A stretch of 64,000 nucleotides of DNA from Nostocoides sp. (GCA_016716625.1 JADJVJ010000001.1:620001-684000), one strand, 5' to 3'. Counted from the first letter of the stretch, positions 1-8,717 are shown. Numbers and translations: made by a program. The notes: generated by a model not told the origin, from the letters alone.

Positions 1-222
1 GACCACCTCGACGTGGACGCCGTGCTCACGCAGCACCTGGGCGACGGCGTGGGCTCCCTTGGGCCCGAAGCCCTCCGGGTCCAGCGTGGCCACGGAACCC
101 GTGGAACTCAGCCCGAGCAGAACCAGGGCCACGAACAGCATTACGCCCAGCGCGAGCGGCCCGCGGGACGTGCGCGAGGGCAACCGAAGCCGGGTCCCGC
201 GCTGGGCCGCGTAGGTCGTCAC
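1..222 (-). CDS. DUF4350 domain membrane protein (N-terminal part)
   Basis: This is a partial gene that runs off the left edge; 74 codons are visible. It starts at a GTG whose last bases overlap the TGA of the upstream DUF4129 gene (GTGA overlap), so the two are translationally coupled. The visible protein has a basic N-terminus, one hydrophobic segment at about residues 22-38, then a stretch reading LDPEGFGPKGAHAVAQVLRE, which fits the start of DUF4350 proteins (an extracytoplasmic Rossmann-like domain after one membrane helix). In actinobacteria such genes usually sit between DUF4129 and MoxR/DUF58 genes; those would lie outside the window. The function is unknown. Confidence 0.8.
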   Translation of the reverse strand, partial: MTTYAAQRGTRLRLPSRTSRGPLALGVMLFVALVLLGLSSTGSVATLDPEGFGPKGAHAVAQVLREHGVHVEVV

Positions 223-854
223 AGCACACCCGCCCGGGTCAGCAGCGGTGCGGTGGTCACCAGGCGGGCATCCAGGGCGATCGCGGCCCGGGCCCCTTCG
301 GCGGTGGCCGGTCGGCGCCCGTACCGGACGGCGTCGAAGGTGTCGGCCACCCCGCGCAGCGCGACGGCCTCGGCCGGGAAGATCTGGGACAGTTCACCGG
401 ACAACTCGTGGGCGGTGCGGCCGGGGCTCTCGGGGAGCAGGGTCCGTTCGGTGGCACCCGCCGCGATCGCCCGAACCGCCTCACAGAGCGCGAGGTCGAG
501 ATCGCCGCGGGCCAGTGCCGCGGCGGCATCCCGGCGGTAGTGCGCGGCGGTACGGCCGCTGTCGTCGAGGACCTCGGCCGAGTACCCCCCGCCGGTACGA
601 CGTTTGCGGAACGCCTCGGGTCGGGCGATCCGGAGCGCCACGAGAACCACCACCCCCAAGGCCACCCCGATGAGCGCGCCGAGCAGCCACCCGGGCAGCG
701 ATGCGCCCCCGCTCCCGAAGGACAGCAACTGTCCGAGCCAGTCGAGGAACCGTTCGATCAGAGAAGGTTTCGCCGAGTAACCGCTCTTGCTGAGTTCGTT
801 GACGAGCCACTCCCGGGCCTCCTGCGAGGTCGGATCAACGGGTGGGGAGGCCAT
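219..854 (-). CDS. DUF4129 domain-containing membrane protein
   Basis: A 211-residue protein. An N-terminal soluble region is followed by one membrane helix at about residues 54-75 (LPGWLLGALIGVALGVVVLV) and a C-terminal DUF4129 region (about 105-200) containing the helical stretch AAHYRRDAAAALARGDLDLA and a GRTAHE motif. DUF4129 proteins are thought to lie at the membrane beside transglutaminase-like or MoxR/DUF58 systems; the biochemical role is unknown. It starts 6 bp after the stop of the proline-rich membrane protein gene and overlaps the DUF4350 gene by 4 bp, so all three probably form one operon read leftwards. Confidence 0.85.
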   Translation of the reverse strand: MASPPVDPTSQEAREWLVNELSKSGYSAKPSLIERFLDWLGQLLSFGSGGASLPGWLLGALIGVALGVVVLVALRIARPEAFRKRRTGGGYSAEVLDDSGRTAAHYRRDAAAALARGDLDLALCEAVRAIAAGATERTLLPESPGRTAHELSGELSQIFPAEAVALRGVADTFDAVRYGRRPATAEGARAAIALDARLVTTAPLLTRAGVL

Positions 855-860
855 CGAGGA

Positions 861-2117
861 TCAGACCGGGTCGCTGCTCACCCGGGCGGAGGCCGCCTGC
901 ATGAGCTGGACGTCGAGCCCCTCGCGTCGGATCCGCTGGTCGATGTACAGCAGGGCGTCGACGCCCGAACTGAACGGGACCGAGATGATGATGGTGAGCA
1001 GCGTGGTGACCCCTGCCATGAGCGCGGCGATCGCGAAGAATGCCCCGGTCGGCGAGCTCGGCAAGGCGGCCCCGAAGAGGACTCCGACACCGAAGCCGAC
1101 CACCTGGGTGACCACGCCGACCGCGAGCATGGTGAGGAAGCGGATGCCGATGATCCGCCAGACCGGTCGGCCCGAGGTGAGGCGCCAGGAGCGGGCCATG
1201 GCGGCGGTTGCGGACGTCGACTCCAGCAGGGCGATCGCCGGGGCGAAGGTGAACCGGGTGGAGAACCAGAGGAAGAACATCAGCATCCCGGCGGCGAGGA
1301 GCAGGAACACCAGGACCGCGAAGAAGCCGACATCCGCGGAGTCGGACACGCCGAGGACCGCCCCGATGATGAGGAAGATCATGACGAAGGCGAGGACCGC
1401 CGCGCCGAGGAGGGCGAGCAGGGTGAGGATCAGGGTGCCGACGATCCGCCAGAAGGCGCCCAGGACGGCCTTCCAGGTTTGGCCAGGGGTCACTTTGAGC
1501 CCCTGCACGCCCTGGGCCACGACATACGACATGAGCCCGATGAGGAACACCTGGGCGACGATCGTGCCTAGCCCGGTGACCAGGGCGGGCAGCGCGATCC
1601 CGATGTCGAGAGCCTCCTGGGCGGTCGAGTTGGTGGTCACCTGCTCGAAGATGGCGGGTGCCCCCCACACCGAAAGGGCGGTGAACGGGACCAGGACGAC
1701 GAGGGAGATGAGCGCCGCGAGCCCGAGCGTGGCAGCGGGGTTGCCCCGGATGGCCGCGATGACTCCCGGGTAGATGTCCCCGATGGTCAGCGGGCGCAGC
1801 GCGATGATGCCCGGCCGGAAGTCGGGCCGAGCGAGCATCCCGCCCGGGGCGCCAGGGGCGCCAGGGCCGCCCGGGACCGGGCCGGGTGCGTACTGTGCGG
1901 GCGGGTACGGCGCTGGAGACTGCGGCGGCGGGTAGGGCGCCGGAGACTGCGGCGGCGGGGAGGGCGCCGGAGACTGCGGCGGCGGGGAGGCTGCGGGCTG
2001 CGCCGCCGGGTAGGGCGTCGGCCCGGGTGGCGGGGCCGGGTATGGCGTGGGTTGGGCGCCCCAGGCATCCCCCGGTGTTCCGCCCTCGGGCACTGATGAC
2101 GGTTCGTTCTCAGCCAT
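861..2117 (-). CDS. proline-rich membrane protein, glycerophosphodiester phosphodiesterase membrane-domain type
   Basis: A 418-residue protein. Residues 1-95 are a low-complexity Pro/Ala/Gln tail with three copies of a 9-residue unit (PPPQSPAP plus Y or S), encoded by a 27-bp tandem repeat. From about residue 105 (RPLTIGDIYPGVIAAIRGNP) to the end the protein has about six hydrophobic segments, resembling the glycerophosphoryl diester phosphodiesterase membrane domain found without its catalytic domain. No phosphodiesterase active site is present, so catalytic activity is unlikely. The start is supported by AGGAGAG upstream of the ATG. It is the first gene of the DUF4129/DUF4350 operon. A membrane scaffold or envelope role is inference. 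Confidence 0.7.
   Translation of the reverse strand: MAENEPSSVPEGGTPGDAWGAQPTPYPAPPPGPTPYPAAQPAASPPPQSPAPSPPPQSPAPYPPPQSPAPYPPAQYAPGPVPGGPGAPGAPGGMLARPDFRPGIIALRPLTIGDIYPGVIAAIRGNPAATLGLAALISLVVLVPFTALSVWGAPAIFEQVTTNSTAQEALDIGIALPALVTGLGTIVAQVFLIGLMSYVVAQGVQGLKVTPGQTWKAVLGAFWRIVGTLILTLLALLGAAVLAFVMIFLIIGAVLGVSDSADVGFFAVLVFLLLAAGMLMFFLWFSTRFTFAPAIALLESTSATAAMARSWRLTSGRPVWRIIGIRFLTMLAVGVVTQVVGFGVGVLFGAALPSSPTGAFFAIAALMAGVTTLLTIIISVPFSSGVDALLYIDQRIRREGLDVQLMQAASARVSSDPV
1915..1995 (-). repeat. 27-bp tandem repeat, three copies, in the proline-rich tail
   Basis: Units begin near 1915, 1942 and 1969 on the plus strand, each starting GGAGACTGCGGCGGCGG. They are almost identical and encode the PPPQSPAP(Y/S) unit of the proline-rich N-terminus. 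The in-frame 27-bp period should allow copy-number changes without frameshift. Confidence 0.85.
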
Positions 2118-2156
2118 CCCTGGCTCTCCTCACTGCGTAGCCTCTCGCCCCTGACC

Positions 2157-2795
2157 CTAACCGAGGGCGGCGGCGTCCGTCCCGAGGATCCGCTCGACCT
2201 CGCGCGGGCGCGCCTGCCGCGCCCCGAGCGCCACCTGACGCCGGATCGTCGCCGGCTCCCCGGCATACAGGGCGCGCCCGCGCTGGAGGAGCACGCCAGG
2301 GGGCTTACGTCGCTCGGCGAGGTCGCGGGCAAGACGCCGAACGAAGGTGCGTTTGCGGCCCTGGACCAGGCACCACGCCGAGTGCAGCAGCCCCCGCTGG
2401 TGCAGCGCGCCGATGATTTCGGCGGCGAAGATCCCTTCGGCGAGGATCAGCCGCCCGCTCTCGCACACGACCTCCTCGAACCCGGTGGCCCGGCTCTGCG
2501 CCAAGTCGTAGACGGGCGTGCGGGCGTGGCCGGTCTCGATGAGCGTCGCGAGCGCCTCAAGGGCGGCCTCGGCGTGCCAGCTGCGGGGGTCGTCCCAGTC
2601 CGGGATGCCGAGACTGGCCTGGATGGGCAGCGCCGGGTCGTCCCCGTCGCGGTAGAAGTTGTCGAGCCGGACGATGGGCCACCCGTATGCCGTGTGCAGC
2701 CTCCCAGCGAGCCTGGTCTTGCCCGACCCGCTCGGCCCGGCGAGGACGACGACCCGCGCGCGCGACGCACTCGGGTCGGACGGTGGTTCCTCCAT
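2157..2795 (-). CDS. uridine kinase-like P-loop ATP-binding protein
   Basis: A 212-residue protein with a Walker A loop at residues 20-27 (GPSGSGKT) right after the first beta strand, followed by VRLDNFYRDGDDP, which matches the substrate-binding DxFY region of the uridine kinase/phosphoribulokinase family. The segment LILAEGIFAAEI resembles the Walker B region. A uridine or other nucleoside phosphorylation role would fit the nearby nucleoside-salvage genes, but the substrate is inferred. The gene starts 5 bp after the truncated aldehyde dehydrogenase stop, so it is probably the last gene of the deoC-aldehyde dehydrogenase transcript. The C-terminal half is Arg-rich. Confidence 0.75.
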   Translation of the reverse strand: MEEPPSDPSASRARVVVLAGPSGSGKTRLAGRLHTAYGWPIVRLDNFYRDGDDPALPIQASLGIPDWDDPRSWHAEAALEALATLIETGHARTPVYDLAQSRATGFEEVVCESGRLILAEGIFAAEIIGALHQRGLLHSAWCLVQGRKRTFVRRLARDLAERRKPPGVLLQRGRALYAGEPATIRRQVALGARQARPREVERILGTDAAALG

Positions 2796-2800
2796 CGGCG

Positions 2801-3706
2801 TCAGCGACCCTTGGGGTGCCAGACGGTCTTGGTCTCCAGGTAGGCCGTCATCCGGGAGAGCGCCGGGGTGGCGGTGAAGTCGGGTTCGACCGCCTCGGCA
2901 CCGCTGCCCCCGGGCCGGAGGACGCGCTTGAGGTTGTCCGCAGCCGCGGCCTCCAACTCGGCCCAGGACACCCCGGGTGCATCCGCGGCCCCAGTGAGGT
3001 CGATGGCGTTGACGTCACGGTGGCTGGCCAGCCAGGGCGCGATCTCGGCGGCCCGGCCGGTGAGCAGGTTGACCACGCCACCGGGCACATCACTGGTTGC
3101 CAGGCACTCGGCGAGGGTCACCGCGGGCAGCGGTCGGTCGGCACTCGTCACCACGACGGCGGTGTTCCCGGACACCACGACGGGGGCGATGACGGAGACC
3201 AGACCGAGCAGGCTGGAGGCCTGGGGCGCGAGCACCGCGACAACTCCGGTCGGCTCCGGCGCGGAGATGTCGAAGAACGGGCCGGCGACCGGGTTGAGCC
3301 CGCCGAGGACCTGAGCGAGCTTGTCGCTCCAGCCGGCGTACCAGACCCAGCGGTCGATGGCCGCCGAGACCACCGCCTCGGCGCGGGCGGGGGTCAGTCC
3401 CTCCGCGTCCCGAACATCGGTGACGAACTGCGCCCGCCGGCTCTCCATGACCTCGGCCACCCGGTAGAGCACCTGTCCGCGGTTGTATGCCGTCGCGGCC
3501 GACCACCCCGGGAAGGCCTTGCGCGCGGCGACCACGGCATTGCGGGCATCTTTGCGGGAGGCCAGCGAGGCGTTGGCGAGGAAACGGGGACGGGCCCCGG
3601 CGCGGGAGGGCACGGCATACACCTCATAGGAACGGGCCGACTCGGAGCGGGGGAACGCGCCCCCGATGTAGAGCTTGTAGGTCTTGCGCACATCGACGCG
3701 ACTCAT
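2801..3706 (-). CDS. truncated aldehyde dehydrogenase family protein (no catalytic cysteine)
   Basis: This 301-residue protein is homologous to the N-terminal NAD-binding part of aldehyde dehydrogenases: KTYKLYIGGAFPRSESARSYEVY, then AAYNRGQVLYRVAEVME-type sequence, then APQASSLLGLVSVIAPVVVSGNTAVVV in the cofactor fold. It is far shorter than the usual 480-500 residues, and it lacks both the ELGGK glutamate motif and the GQxC nucleophile seen in its neighbour. The start chosen is the ATG that overlaps the TGA of the full-length aldehyde dehydrogenase (ATGA). An in-frame opening further upstream (to 3862) lies inside the neighbouring gene and was rejected. The reading frame is clean with normal codon use, so it looks like a maintained pseudoenzyme rather than a decayed gene. 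It may form a heteromer with the full-length enzyme (inference). Confidence 0.8.
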   Translation of the reverse strand: MSRVDVRKTYKLYIGGAFPRSESARSYEVYAVPSRAGARPRFLANASLASRKDARNAVVAARKAFPGWSAATAYNRGQVLYRVAEVMESRRAQFVTDVRDAEGLTPARAEAVVSAAIDRWVWYAGWSDKLAQVLGGLNPVAGPFFDISAPEPTGVVAVLAPQASSLLGLVSVIAPVVVSGNTAVVVTSADRPLPAVTLAECLATSDVPGGVVNLLTGRAAEIAPWLASHRDVNAIDLTGAADAPGVSWAELEAAAADNLKRVLRPGGSGAEAVEPDFTATPALSRMTAYLETKTVWHPKGR

Positions 3707-5151
3707 GCGGACACCTCCGTGCGGACGTAGGCCTCGAGGCCATGCCGGCCACCCTCGCGGCCGTACCCGGACTCCTTGTAGCCTCCGAACGGGCTCGTCG
3801 GGTCGAACCGGTTGAAGGTGTTGGCCCAGATCACCCCGGCCCGAAGCTGGTCGGCCATCCACAGGATGCGGCTGCCCTTCTCGGTCCAGACGCCGGCGGA
3901 AAGACCATACGGGGTGTTGTTCGCCTTGGCGACCGCTTCGCCAGGGGTGCGGAAGGTGAGCACGGAGAGCACCGGGCCGAAGATCTCCTCCTGGGCGATC
4001 CGGTGGCTCTGGCTGACCTCGGTGAAGACGGTGGGGCGGAACCAGAAGCCGTTCTTGGGCAGCGGGCAGCCGGTGTCCCAGCGCACAGCACCCTCGGCTT
4101 CGCCGACGGCCGCGAGCTCGGTGATCCGGGCCAGCTGGCGGGCGCTGTTGATCGCACCGACGTCGGTGTTCTTGTCGAGCGGGTCCCCGACGCGCAGGGT
4201 CTCCAGGCGCCGCTTGAACCGCCGCACGACCTCCTCAGCGATGGACTCCTGAACGAGGAGTCGGCTGCCGGCGCAGCACACCTGGCCCTGGTTGAAGAAG
4301 ATGCCACTGACGATGCCCTCGATGGCCTGGTCGATCGGGGCGTCGTCGAAGATGATGTTCGCCGCCTTACCGCCGAGCTCGAGAGTGGCCTTCTTGCGGG
4401 TGCCGGCGATGGCGTGCGCGATCATCTTGCCGACGGCCGTCGAGCCGGTGAAGGCGAGTTTGTCGATGCCGGGGTGGTCGACGATGGCCTGGCCGGTGGC
4501 TCCGGCCCCGGTGACGATGTTGACCACTCCCGGCGGCAGCTCGGCCTGCTGGCAGATCTCGGCGAAGAGCAGGGCCGTGAGCGGGGTGGTCTCGGCGGGT
4601 TTGAGGACGACGGTGTTTCCGCAGGCCAGCGCCGGGGCGATCTTCCAGGCGAGCATGAGCAGTGGGAAGTTCCACGGGATGACCTGGCCGACGACGCCAT
4701 ACGGTCGCGGGTTGGCGCCCAGGGTGGCGTACTCGAGCTTGTCCGCCCAGCCCGCGTGATAGAAGAAGTGCGCCGCGGCGAGCGGCACGTCGACGTCGCG
4801 GGTCTCCTTGATCGGTTTGCCGTTGTCGAGGGTCTCTAGGACGGCGAACTCGCGGGAGCGTTCCTGGAGCAGCCGGGCGATCCGGTAGAGGTACTTGCCG
4901 CGGTCGGCGCCGCTCATCCGGGACCACACCCGGGTGTATGCCGTGCGCGCCGCCTTCACCGCCCGGTCGACATCGGCGGCGGAGGCTTCGGCGACCATCG
5001 CCAGGGTTTCCTCGGTGGCCGGGTTGATCGTCGCGAACGGCGTGCCGCCGGAGGCGTCGACGAACTCGCCGTTGATGAAGAGGTCGTAGGAGGGAGCCAG
5101 GGTGACGACGGACCGCGACTCCGGAGCGGGGGCGTAGTCGAACGTGGGCAT
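3703..5151 (-). CDS. aldehyde dehydrogenase (NAD(P)-dependent)
   Basis: A 482-residue enzyme of full family length. The nucleotide-binding Asn lies in IPWNFPLLM (about N161), the general-base Glu in LELGGK (about E258), and the catalytic Cys in FNQGQVCCAG (about C292). The C-terminal FGPVLSV and PFGGYKESGYGRE motifs are intact. I placed the start at the ATG at 5151 because AAAGGAC lies just upstream and because a longer form would run into deoC. With deoC directly upstream, the likely job is oxidising acetaldehyde made from deoxyribose-5-phosphate towards acetate; this is inferred from context. It overlaps the truncated paralogue by 4 bp. Confidence 0.93.
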   Translation of the reverse strand: MPTFDYAPAPESRSVVTLAPSYDLFINGEFVDASGGTPFATINPATEETLAMVAEASAADVDRAVKAARTAYTRVWSRMSGADRGKYLYRIARLLQERSREFAVLETLDNGKPIKETRDVDVPLAAAHFFYHAGWADKLEYATLGANPRPYGVVGQVIPWNFPLLMLAWKIAPALACGNTVVLKPAETTPLTALLFAEICQQAELPPGVVNIVTGAGATGQAIVDHPGIDKLAFTGSTAVGKMIAHAIAGTRKKATLELGGKAANIIFDDAPIDQAIEGIVSGIFFNQGQVCCAGSRLLVQESIAEEVVRRFKRRLETLRVGDPLDKNTDVGAINSARQLARITELAAVGEAEGAVRWDTGCPLPKNGFWFRPTVFTEVSQSHRIAQEEIFGPVLSVLTFRTPGEAVAKANNTPYGLSAGVWTEKGSRILWMADQLRAGVIWANTFNRFDPTSPFGGYKESGYGREGGRHGLEAYVRTEVSA

Positions 5152-5185
5152 CAGGGTTGGTCCTTTGCTCGTCAGGAAGCGTTCG

Positions 5186-6190
5186 TCAGTAAGCGCTCGG
5201 CGCGTCGTCGGCGATGTAGTCGGCACCGGAGTAGGCGCCGATGGTCATCCGTTGACGTTGGAGGATGAGGTCGTTGAGCAGGCTGGAGGCCCCGAACCGG
5301 AACCACTGGTTGTCGAGCCAGTCCTCGCCGGCGACCTCGTGGACGGCGACGAGGAAGCTGATCGCGTCCTTGCTCGTCCGGATGCCGCCGGCGGGTTTGA
5401 CGCCGACCATGTCGCCGGTGTGTTCGCGCCAGTCCCGGACCGCCTCGAGCATGACGAGGGTGACCGGGAGGGTCGCGGCGGGGGAGATCTTGCCGGTGCT
5501 CGTCTTGATGAAGTCGGCGCCGGCGAGCATGCAGAGCCAGGACGCCCGGCGCACGTTGTCCAGGGTCACCAGCTCTCCGGTCTCCATGATGACCTTGAGC
5601 CGGGCGGCCCTGCCGTCGGCACGGGTGCAGGCCTGTTTGACTGCGACGATCTCGCGGAACACCGTGAGGTAGTCCCCGGCGAGGAAAGCGCCCCGGTCGA
5701 TGACCATGTCGATCTCGTCGGCCCCGGCCGCGATGGCGTCCTTGGTGTCGGCGAGCTTCACCGGGAGGCTGGCCCGTCCGCTGGGGAAGGCCGTCGCCAC
5801 GGCCGCAACGCGAATCGGGCTGTCCCCGAGGGTTTCTCGCGCGGTGGCGACCATGTCGCCATAGACGCACACAGCGGCCGGGCTCGGGGTGCTCGGGTCG
5901 CTGGGGTCGGGCACGAGGGCCCGGGTTGCGAGGCCGCGGACCTTGCCGGGGGTGTCGGCACCTTCCAGGGTGGTGAGGTCGATCATCGAGATGGCCAGAT
6001 CGATGGCCCAGCGCTTGCTGTCGGCCTTGATGCTCCGGGTGCCCAGGGCGGCGGCGCGCAACTCGCAGCCGACCTGGTCGACGCCGTGCAGACCGTGCAG
6101 AGCGCCGCTGAGGGCGCGGTTGGTCAGACGCGAGACGCCGAGCAGGTCTCGGGCGCGGGCCGTTGGGTCGGCCGAGTCAGGGGTGCTCAC
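5186..6190 (-). CDS. deoC: deoxyribose-phosphate aldolase
   Basis: A 334-residue member of the longer DeoC form. It splits 2-deoxyribose-5-phosphate into glyceraldehyde-3-phosphate and acetaldehyde in nucleoside breakdown. The Schiff-base lysine lies in ADFIKTSTGK (about K229), the second active-site lysine in VGVKPAGGIR (about K265), and the catalytic Asp in GADEIDMV (about D161). The GTG start follows TAGACT by 7 nt, so the transcript is probably leaderless; that -10 overlaps the stop codon of the ceramidase-like gene. The two aldehyde dehydrogenase genes follow immediately and could handle the acetaldehyde product. Confidence 0.95.
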   Translation of the reverse strand: MSTPDSADPTARARDLLGVSRLTNRALSGALHGLHGVDQVGCELRAAALGTRSIKADSKRWAIDLAISMIDLTTLEGADTPGKVRGLATRALVPDPSDPSTPSPAAVCVYGDMVATARETLGDSPIRVAAVATAFPSGRASLPVKLADTKDAIAAGADEIDMVIDRGAFLAGDYLTVFREIVAVKQACTRADGRAARLKVIMETGELVTLDNVRRASWLCMLAGADFIKTSTGKISPAATLPVTLVMLEAVRDWREHTGDMVGVKPAGGIRTSKDAISFLVAVHEVAGEDWLDNQWFRFGASSLLNDLILQRQRMTIGAYSGADYIADDAPSAY

Positions 6191-6197
6191 CGAAGCG

Positions 6198-6203
6198 AGT
6201 CTA
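6198..6203 (-). promoter_or_regulatory. -10 element (TAGACT) for leaderless deoC mRNA
   Basis: TAGACT on the minus strand ends 7 nt before the deoC GTG. This matches the TANNNT plus 6-8 nt pattern seen before many genes in the window. There is no Shine-Dalgarno in the 7-nt gap. Confidence 0.55.
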
Positions 6204-7001
6204 GGGGGCGGGCAACGGTTGCGTCAGCGGCCGTTCGCTCAGCCAGTACCGGTGCAGGCACCAGGCCGCGACCGCGTCGAGGGCGTGCCAGGCGGCATGC
6301 CCCTGGAGCAGTGAGGTGGGGAGGCAGAACGCGGTGCCCTCCTGAGCGAGGTTCCAGATGACGAAGGCGAGCAGCAGGAACCCGATCGCGGCGTACCCCC
6401 AGCGGTTGTCCCGGACGCTCTCCCGGCGCTGCATGAGCACCACTTCGATCGCGACGGCACCCACGAGAAGCAGGGCGAAGGCAAGGTTCCCGCCGGTGTG
6501 CACCATCGGCACCCGCAACCCCAGGTTCTCGACGACCTCGCAGCCGACGATGGCGGCGGCATACACCCCGGCGAAGGTAGCGATCCCCCCGCGGACCAGC
6601 CGCAGCACGGCATACGAGAAGGCGAAGCCGGCGACCAGGTACATCGAGAGCATGTCGAGGCGCCCGCCGAGCGAGCTCTGGGTGGCGTGCATGGCCATGC
6701 TCGCCGGGCCGAGGAGCACCACGACGACGGCATACACCGTGGTGAGCCAGCCGTATGTCGTGAGTCGGCCCTCGGGCCGCCGCGCCGCCCACGCGATGGC
6801 GAGGCCCGCGGCGACAAAGCCCACGTTGGACCAGGTGTTGGCGGGTTGGCGGATCCAGGAGTCGCGGGCTTGCTCACAGAACCCCGAGCCGCGACCCACG
6901 TCGGGTCCGAGCCAGCCCCAGCGGGCCGCGGCGAGCAGGAGGCCCACGGAGAGAACCGCCGCGGCTGCCGTGACGATCATCGGGCGAAGCCGCGGGTTCA
7001 T
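6201..7001 (-). CDS. ceramidase-like (CREST superfamily) membrane hydrolase
   Basis: A 266-residue integral membrane protein with about seven hydrophobic segments. It carries the alkaline ceramidase/CREST signature: FCE plus NTWSN near residues 41-59, SMAMH with S101 and H105, D116 in the next helix, and the C-terminal HAAWH pair (H235, H239). In characterised relatives these residues bind a catalytic zinc and cleave amide bonds of lipids. The substrate here is unknown, since most actinobacteria lack classical ceramides. It lies 18 bp downstream of the phosphohexomutase gene on the same strand. Confidence 0.8.
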   Translation of the reverse strand: MNPRLRPMIVTAAAAVLSVGLLLAAARWGWLGPDVGRGSGFCEQARDSWIRQPANTWSNVGFVAAGLAIAWAARRPEGRLTTYGWLTTVYAVVVVLLGPASMAMHATQSSLGGRLDMLSMYLVAGFAFSYAVLRLVRGGIATFAGVYAAAIVGCEVVENLGLRVPMVHTGGNLAFALLLVGAVAIEVVLMQRRESVRDNRWGYAAIGFLLLAFVIWNLAQEGTAFCLPTSLLQGHAAWHALDAVAAWCLHRYWLSERPLTQPLPAP

Positions 7002-7019
7002 CAGGTCACCGCCCCCGGG

Positions 7020-8717
7020 TCAGAGGGCGGTGCGGGCTTCGAGATCGGACCGGATCGCCGCGAGCCGGGCCGCCGCCCGAGCCCGAGCCCGGCCGAGGTC
7101 GTCGCCGCCCGCGACGGCCTCGATGACCTCGAGGTACACCTTGAGCTTGGGCTCTGTCCCCGAGGGCCGCACGATGACCCGGGAGTCGTCGGCGAGGTAG
7201 TAGCGCAACCCCTCGGTCGGCGGCAGGCCACCGTCGCCCCGGGCGAGGTCGTCGGCCCGGACCACGGCTGACCCGGCCACGGAGCTCGGGGGAGCCGACC
7301 GGAGCCGGGCCATGATTGCACCGATGAGGGAGAGGTCGGTGACCCGCACGGAGAAGGCGTCGGTGGCATAAACCCCGTGCGCGAGAGCGAGTTCGTCGAG
7401 CCGGTCCTGCAGTCCCTGGCCGCGCGACTTCAGCTCGGCGGTGAGTTCGGCGACGAGCAGGGCGGCGGAGATCCCGTCCTTGTCGCGGACCGCACCGGGG
7501 TCGCAGCAGTAGCCGAGGGCTTCCTCGTAGCCGTACCGGAGCCCCGGTACCCGAGAAATCCACTTGAACCCGGTGAGGGTCTCCTCGTGGCGCACCCCGA
7601 CCGCCGCGCACATGGCGGAAAGCTGCCGTGAGGAGACGATCGAGTTCGCGAAGACACACTCCGCCGAGTCGGGCTGGACGCCGGCGGCGGTGCCCTTGGC
7701 GAGCAGGTGCGAGCCGAGCAGGGCCCCGAGCTCGTCGCCGCGCAGCATCCGCCAACCCCCGCGAGCCGAGATCGCCGCAGCGCACCGGTCGGCATCGGGG
7801 TCGTTGGCGATGACGACGTCGGGATTGGTCTGCTCGGCCAGCTCCAGCGCCGCGTCGATGGCCCCGGGCTCCTCGGGGTTGGGGAAGGTCACCGTCGGGA
7901 ACGCCGGGTCCGGTTCCGCCTGGCTCTCGACGACGAGCGGAGCGTCGAACCCCGCAGCCGCAAAGGCGGCCCGGACGGTCTCGGTCCCCACCCCGTGCAA
8001 CGCGGTGTGCACCACGGTGAGGTCGGCCGCGGCTCCGTGCTCGACAACACGCGTGGCGGCGCGGACATACGCCGACCAGACCTCGTCATCGAGCACCTGC
8101 CAGCCATCCTCGGCCCGAGGCACCGACGCGACCGAGGGCACCGCGGCGATCTGGGCGGCGATGTCGGCGTCGACCGGGCTGACGATCTGCGAGCCGTCCC
8201 CGAGGTAGACCTTGTAGCCGTTGTCTTCCGGTGGGTTGTGCGAGGCGGTGACCATGACCCCGGCGTCGGCGCCGAGGTGGCGGATCGCATACGCCAGGAC
8301 CGGGGTGGGCATGGTGCGCGGCAGCAGGGCCGCTCGCCCGCCCGCGCCGACGACGACCGCGGCAGTGTCTTGCGCAAACGTCTGCGAACCGCGTCGCGCG
8401 TCGTAGCCGATGACGACGAACGGCGACCGTTTCATGGTCTTCAGGTATGCCGTGAGCCCGGCGGCCGCGCGGATGACCACCGCCCGGTTCATCCGGTTCG
8501 GTCCTCCGCCGAGGCGTCCCCGCAACCCCGCCGTCCCGAACTCGAGCATCCCGGCCATCGCGTCCGCGAGCTCGAGCGCGGCCTCGGCATCTCCGTTCTC
8601 GGTGGCGGCACAGAGGTGTTCGATCTCGGCCCGGGTCGCGGGATCGGGGTCGTCGGCTGCCCAGGCACGGGCCGCGGCCAGCAGCGGCGTGAGGTCGGAG
8701 ACGGTCGGTGCGCTCAC
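7020..8717 (-). CDS. phospho-sugar mutase (phosphoglucomutase/phosphomannomutase family)
   Basis: A 565-residue alpha-D-phosphohexomutase. The phosphoserine loop is TASHNPPEDNGYK (about S159), the metal loop is NDPDADRC (D306, D308, D310), the sugar-binding loop is RGDELG, and the C-terminal phosphate loop is RPSGTEPKLK. It interconverts hexose or pentose 1- and 6(5)-phosphates; in this position (next to a purine nucleoside phosphorylase, as in the punA-pmmB arrangement of mycobacteria) a phosphopentomutase-like role linking ribose-1-phosphate to DeoC is plausible. The GTG at 8717 is chosen because sequence similarity to the family begins there. The open frame runs further upstream only because it shadows the phosphorylase gene. 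Confidence 0.9.
   Translation of the reverse strand: MSAPTVSDLTPLLAAARAWAADDPDPATRAEIEHLCAATENGDAEAALELADAMAGMLEFGTAGLRGRLGGGPNRMNRAVVIRAAAGLTAYLKTMKRSPFVVIGYDARRGSQTFAQDTAAVVVGAGGRAALLPRTMPTPVLAYAIRHLGADAGVMVTASHNPPEDNGYKVYLGDGSQIVSPVDADIAAQIAAVPSVASVPRAEDGWQVLDDEVWSAYVRAATRVVEHGAAADLTVVHTALHGVGTETVRAAFAAAGFDAPLVVESQAEPDPAFPTVTFPNPEEPGAIDAALELAEQTNPDVVIANDPDADRCAAAISARGGWRMLRGDELGALLGSHLLAKGTAAGVQPDSAECVFANSIVSSRQLSAMCAAVGVRHEETLTGFKWISRVPGLRYGYEEALGYCCDPGAVRDKDGISAALLVAELTAELKSRGQGLQDRLDELALAHGVYATDAFSVRVTDLSLIGAIMARLRSAPPSSVAGSAVVRADDLARGDGGLPPTEGLRYYLADDSRVIVRPSGTEPKLKVYLEVIEAVAGGDDLGRARARAAARLAAIRSDLEARTAL

Noticed and set aside
2801..3706. Truncated aldehyde dehydrogenase as a decayed pseudogene
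   Set aside because: Clean frame, normal codon bias and tight coupling to the full-length gene argue for a maintained product, although the catalytic half is missing.
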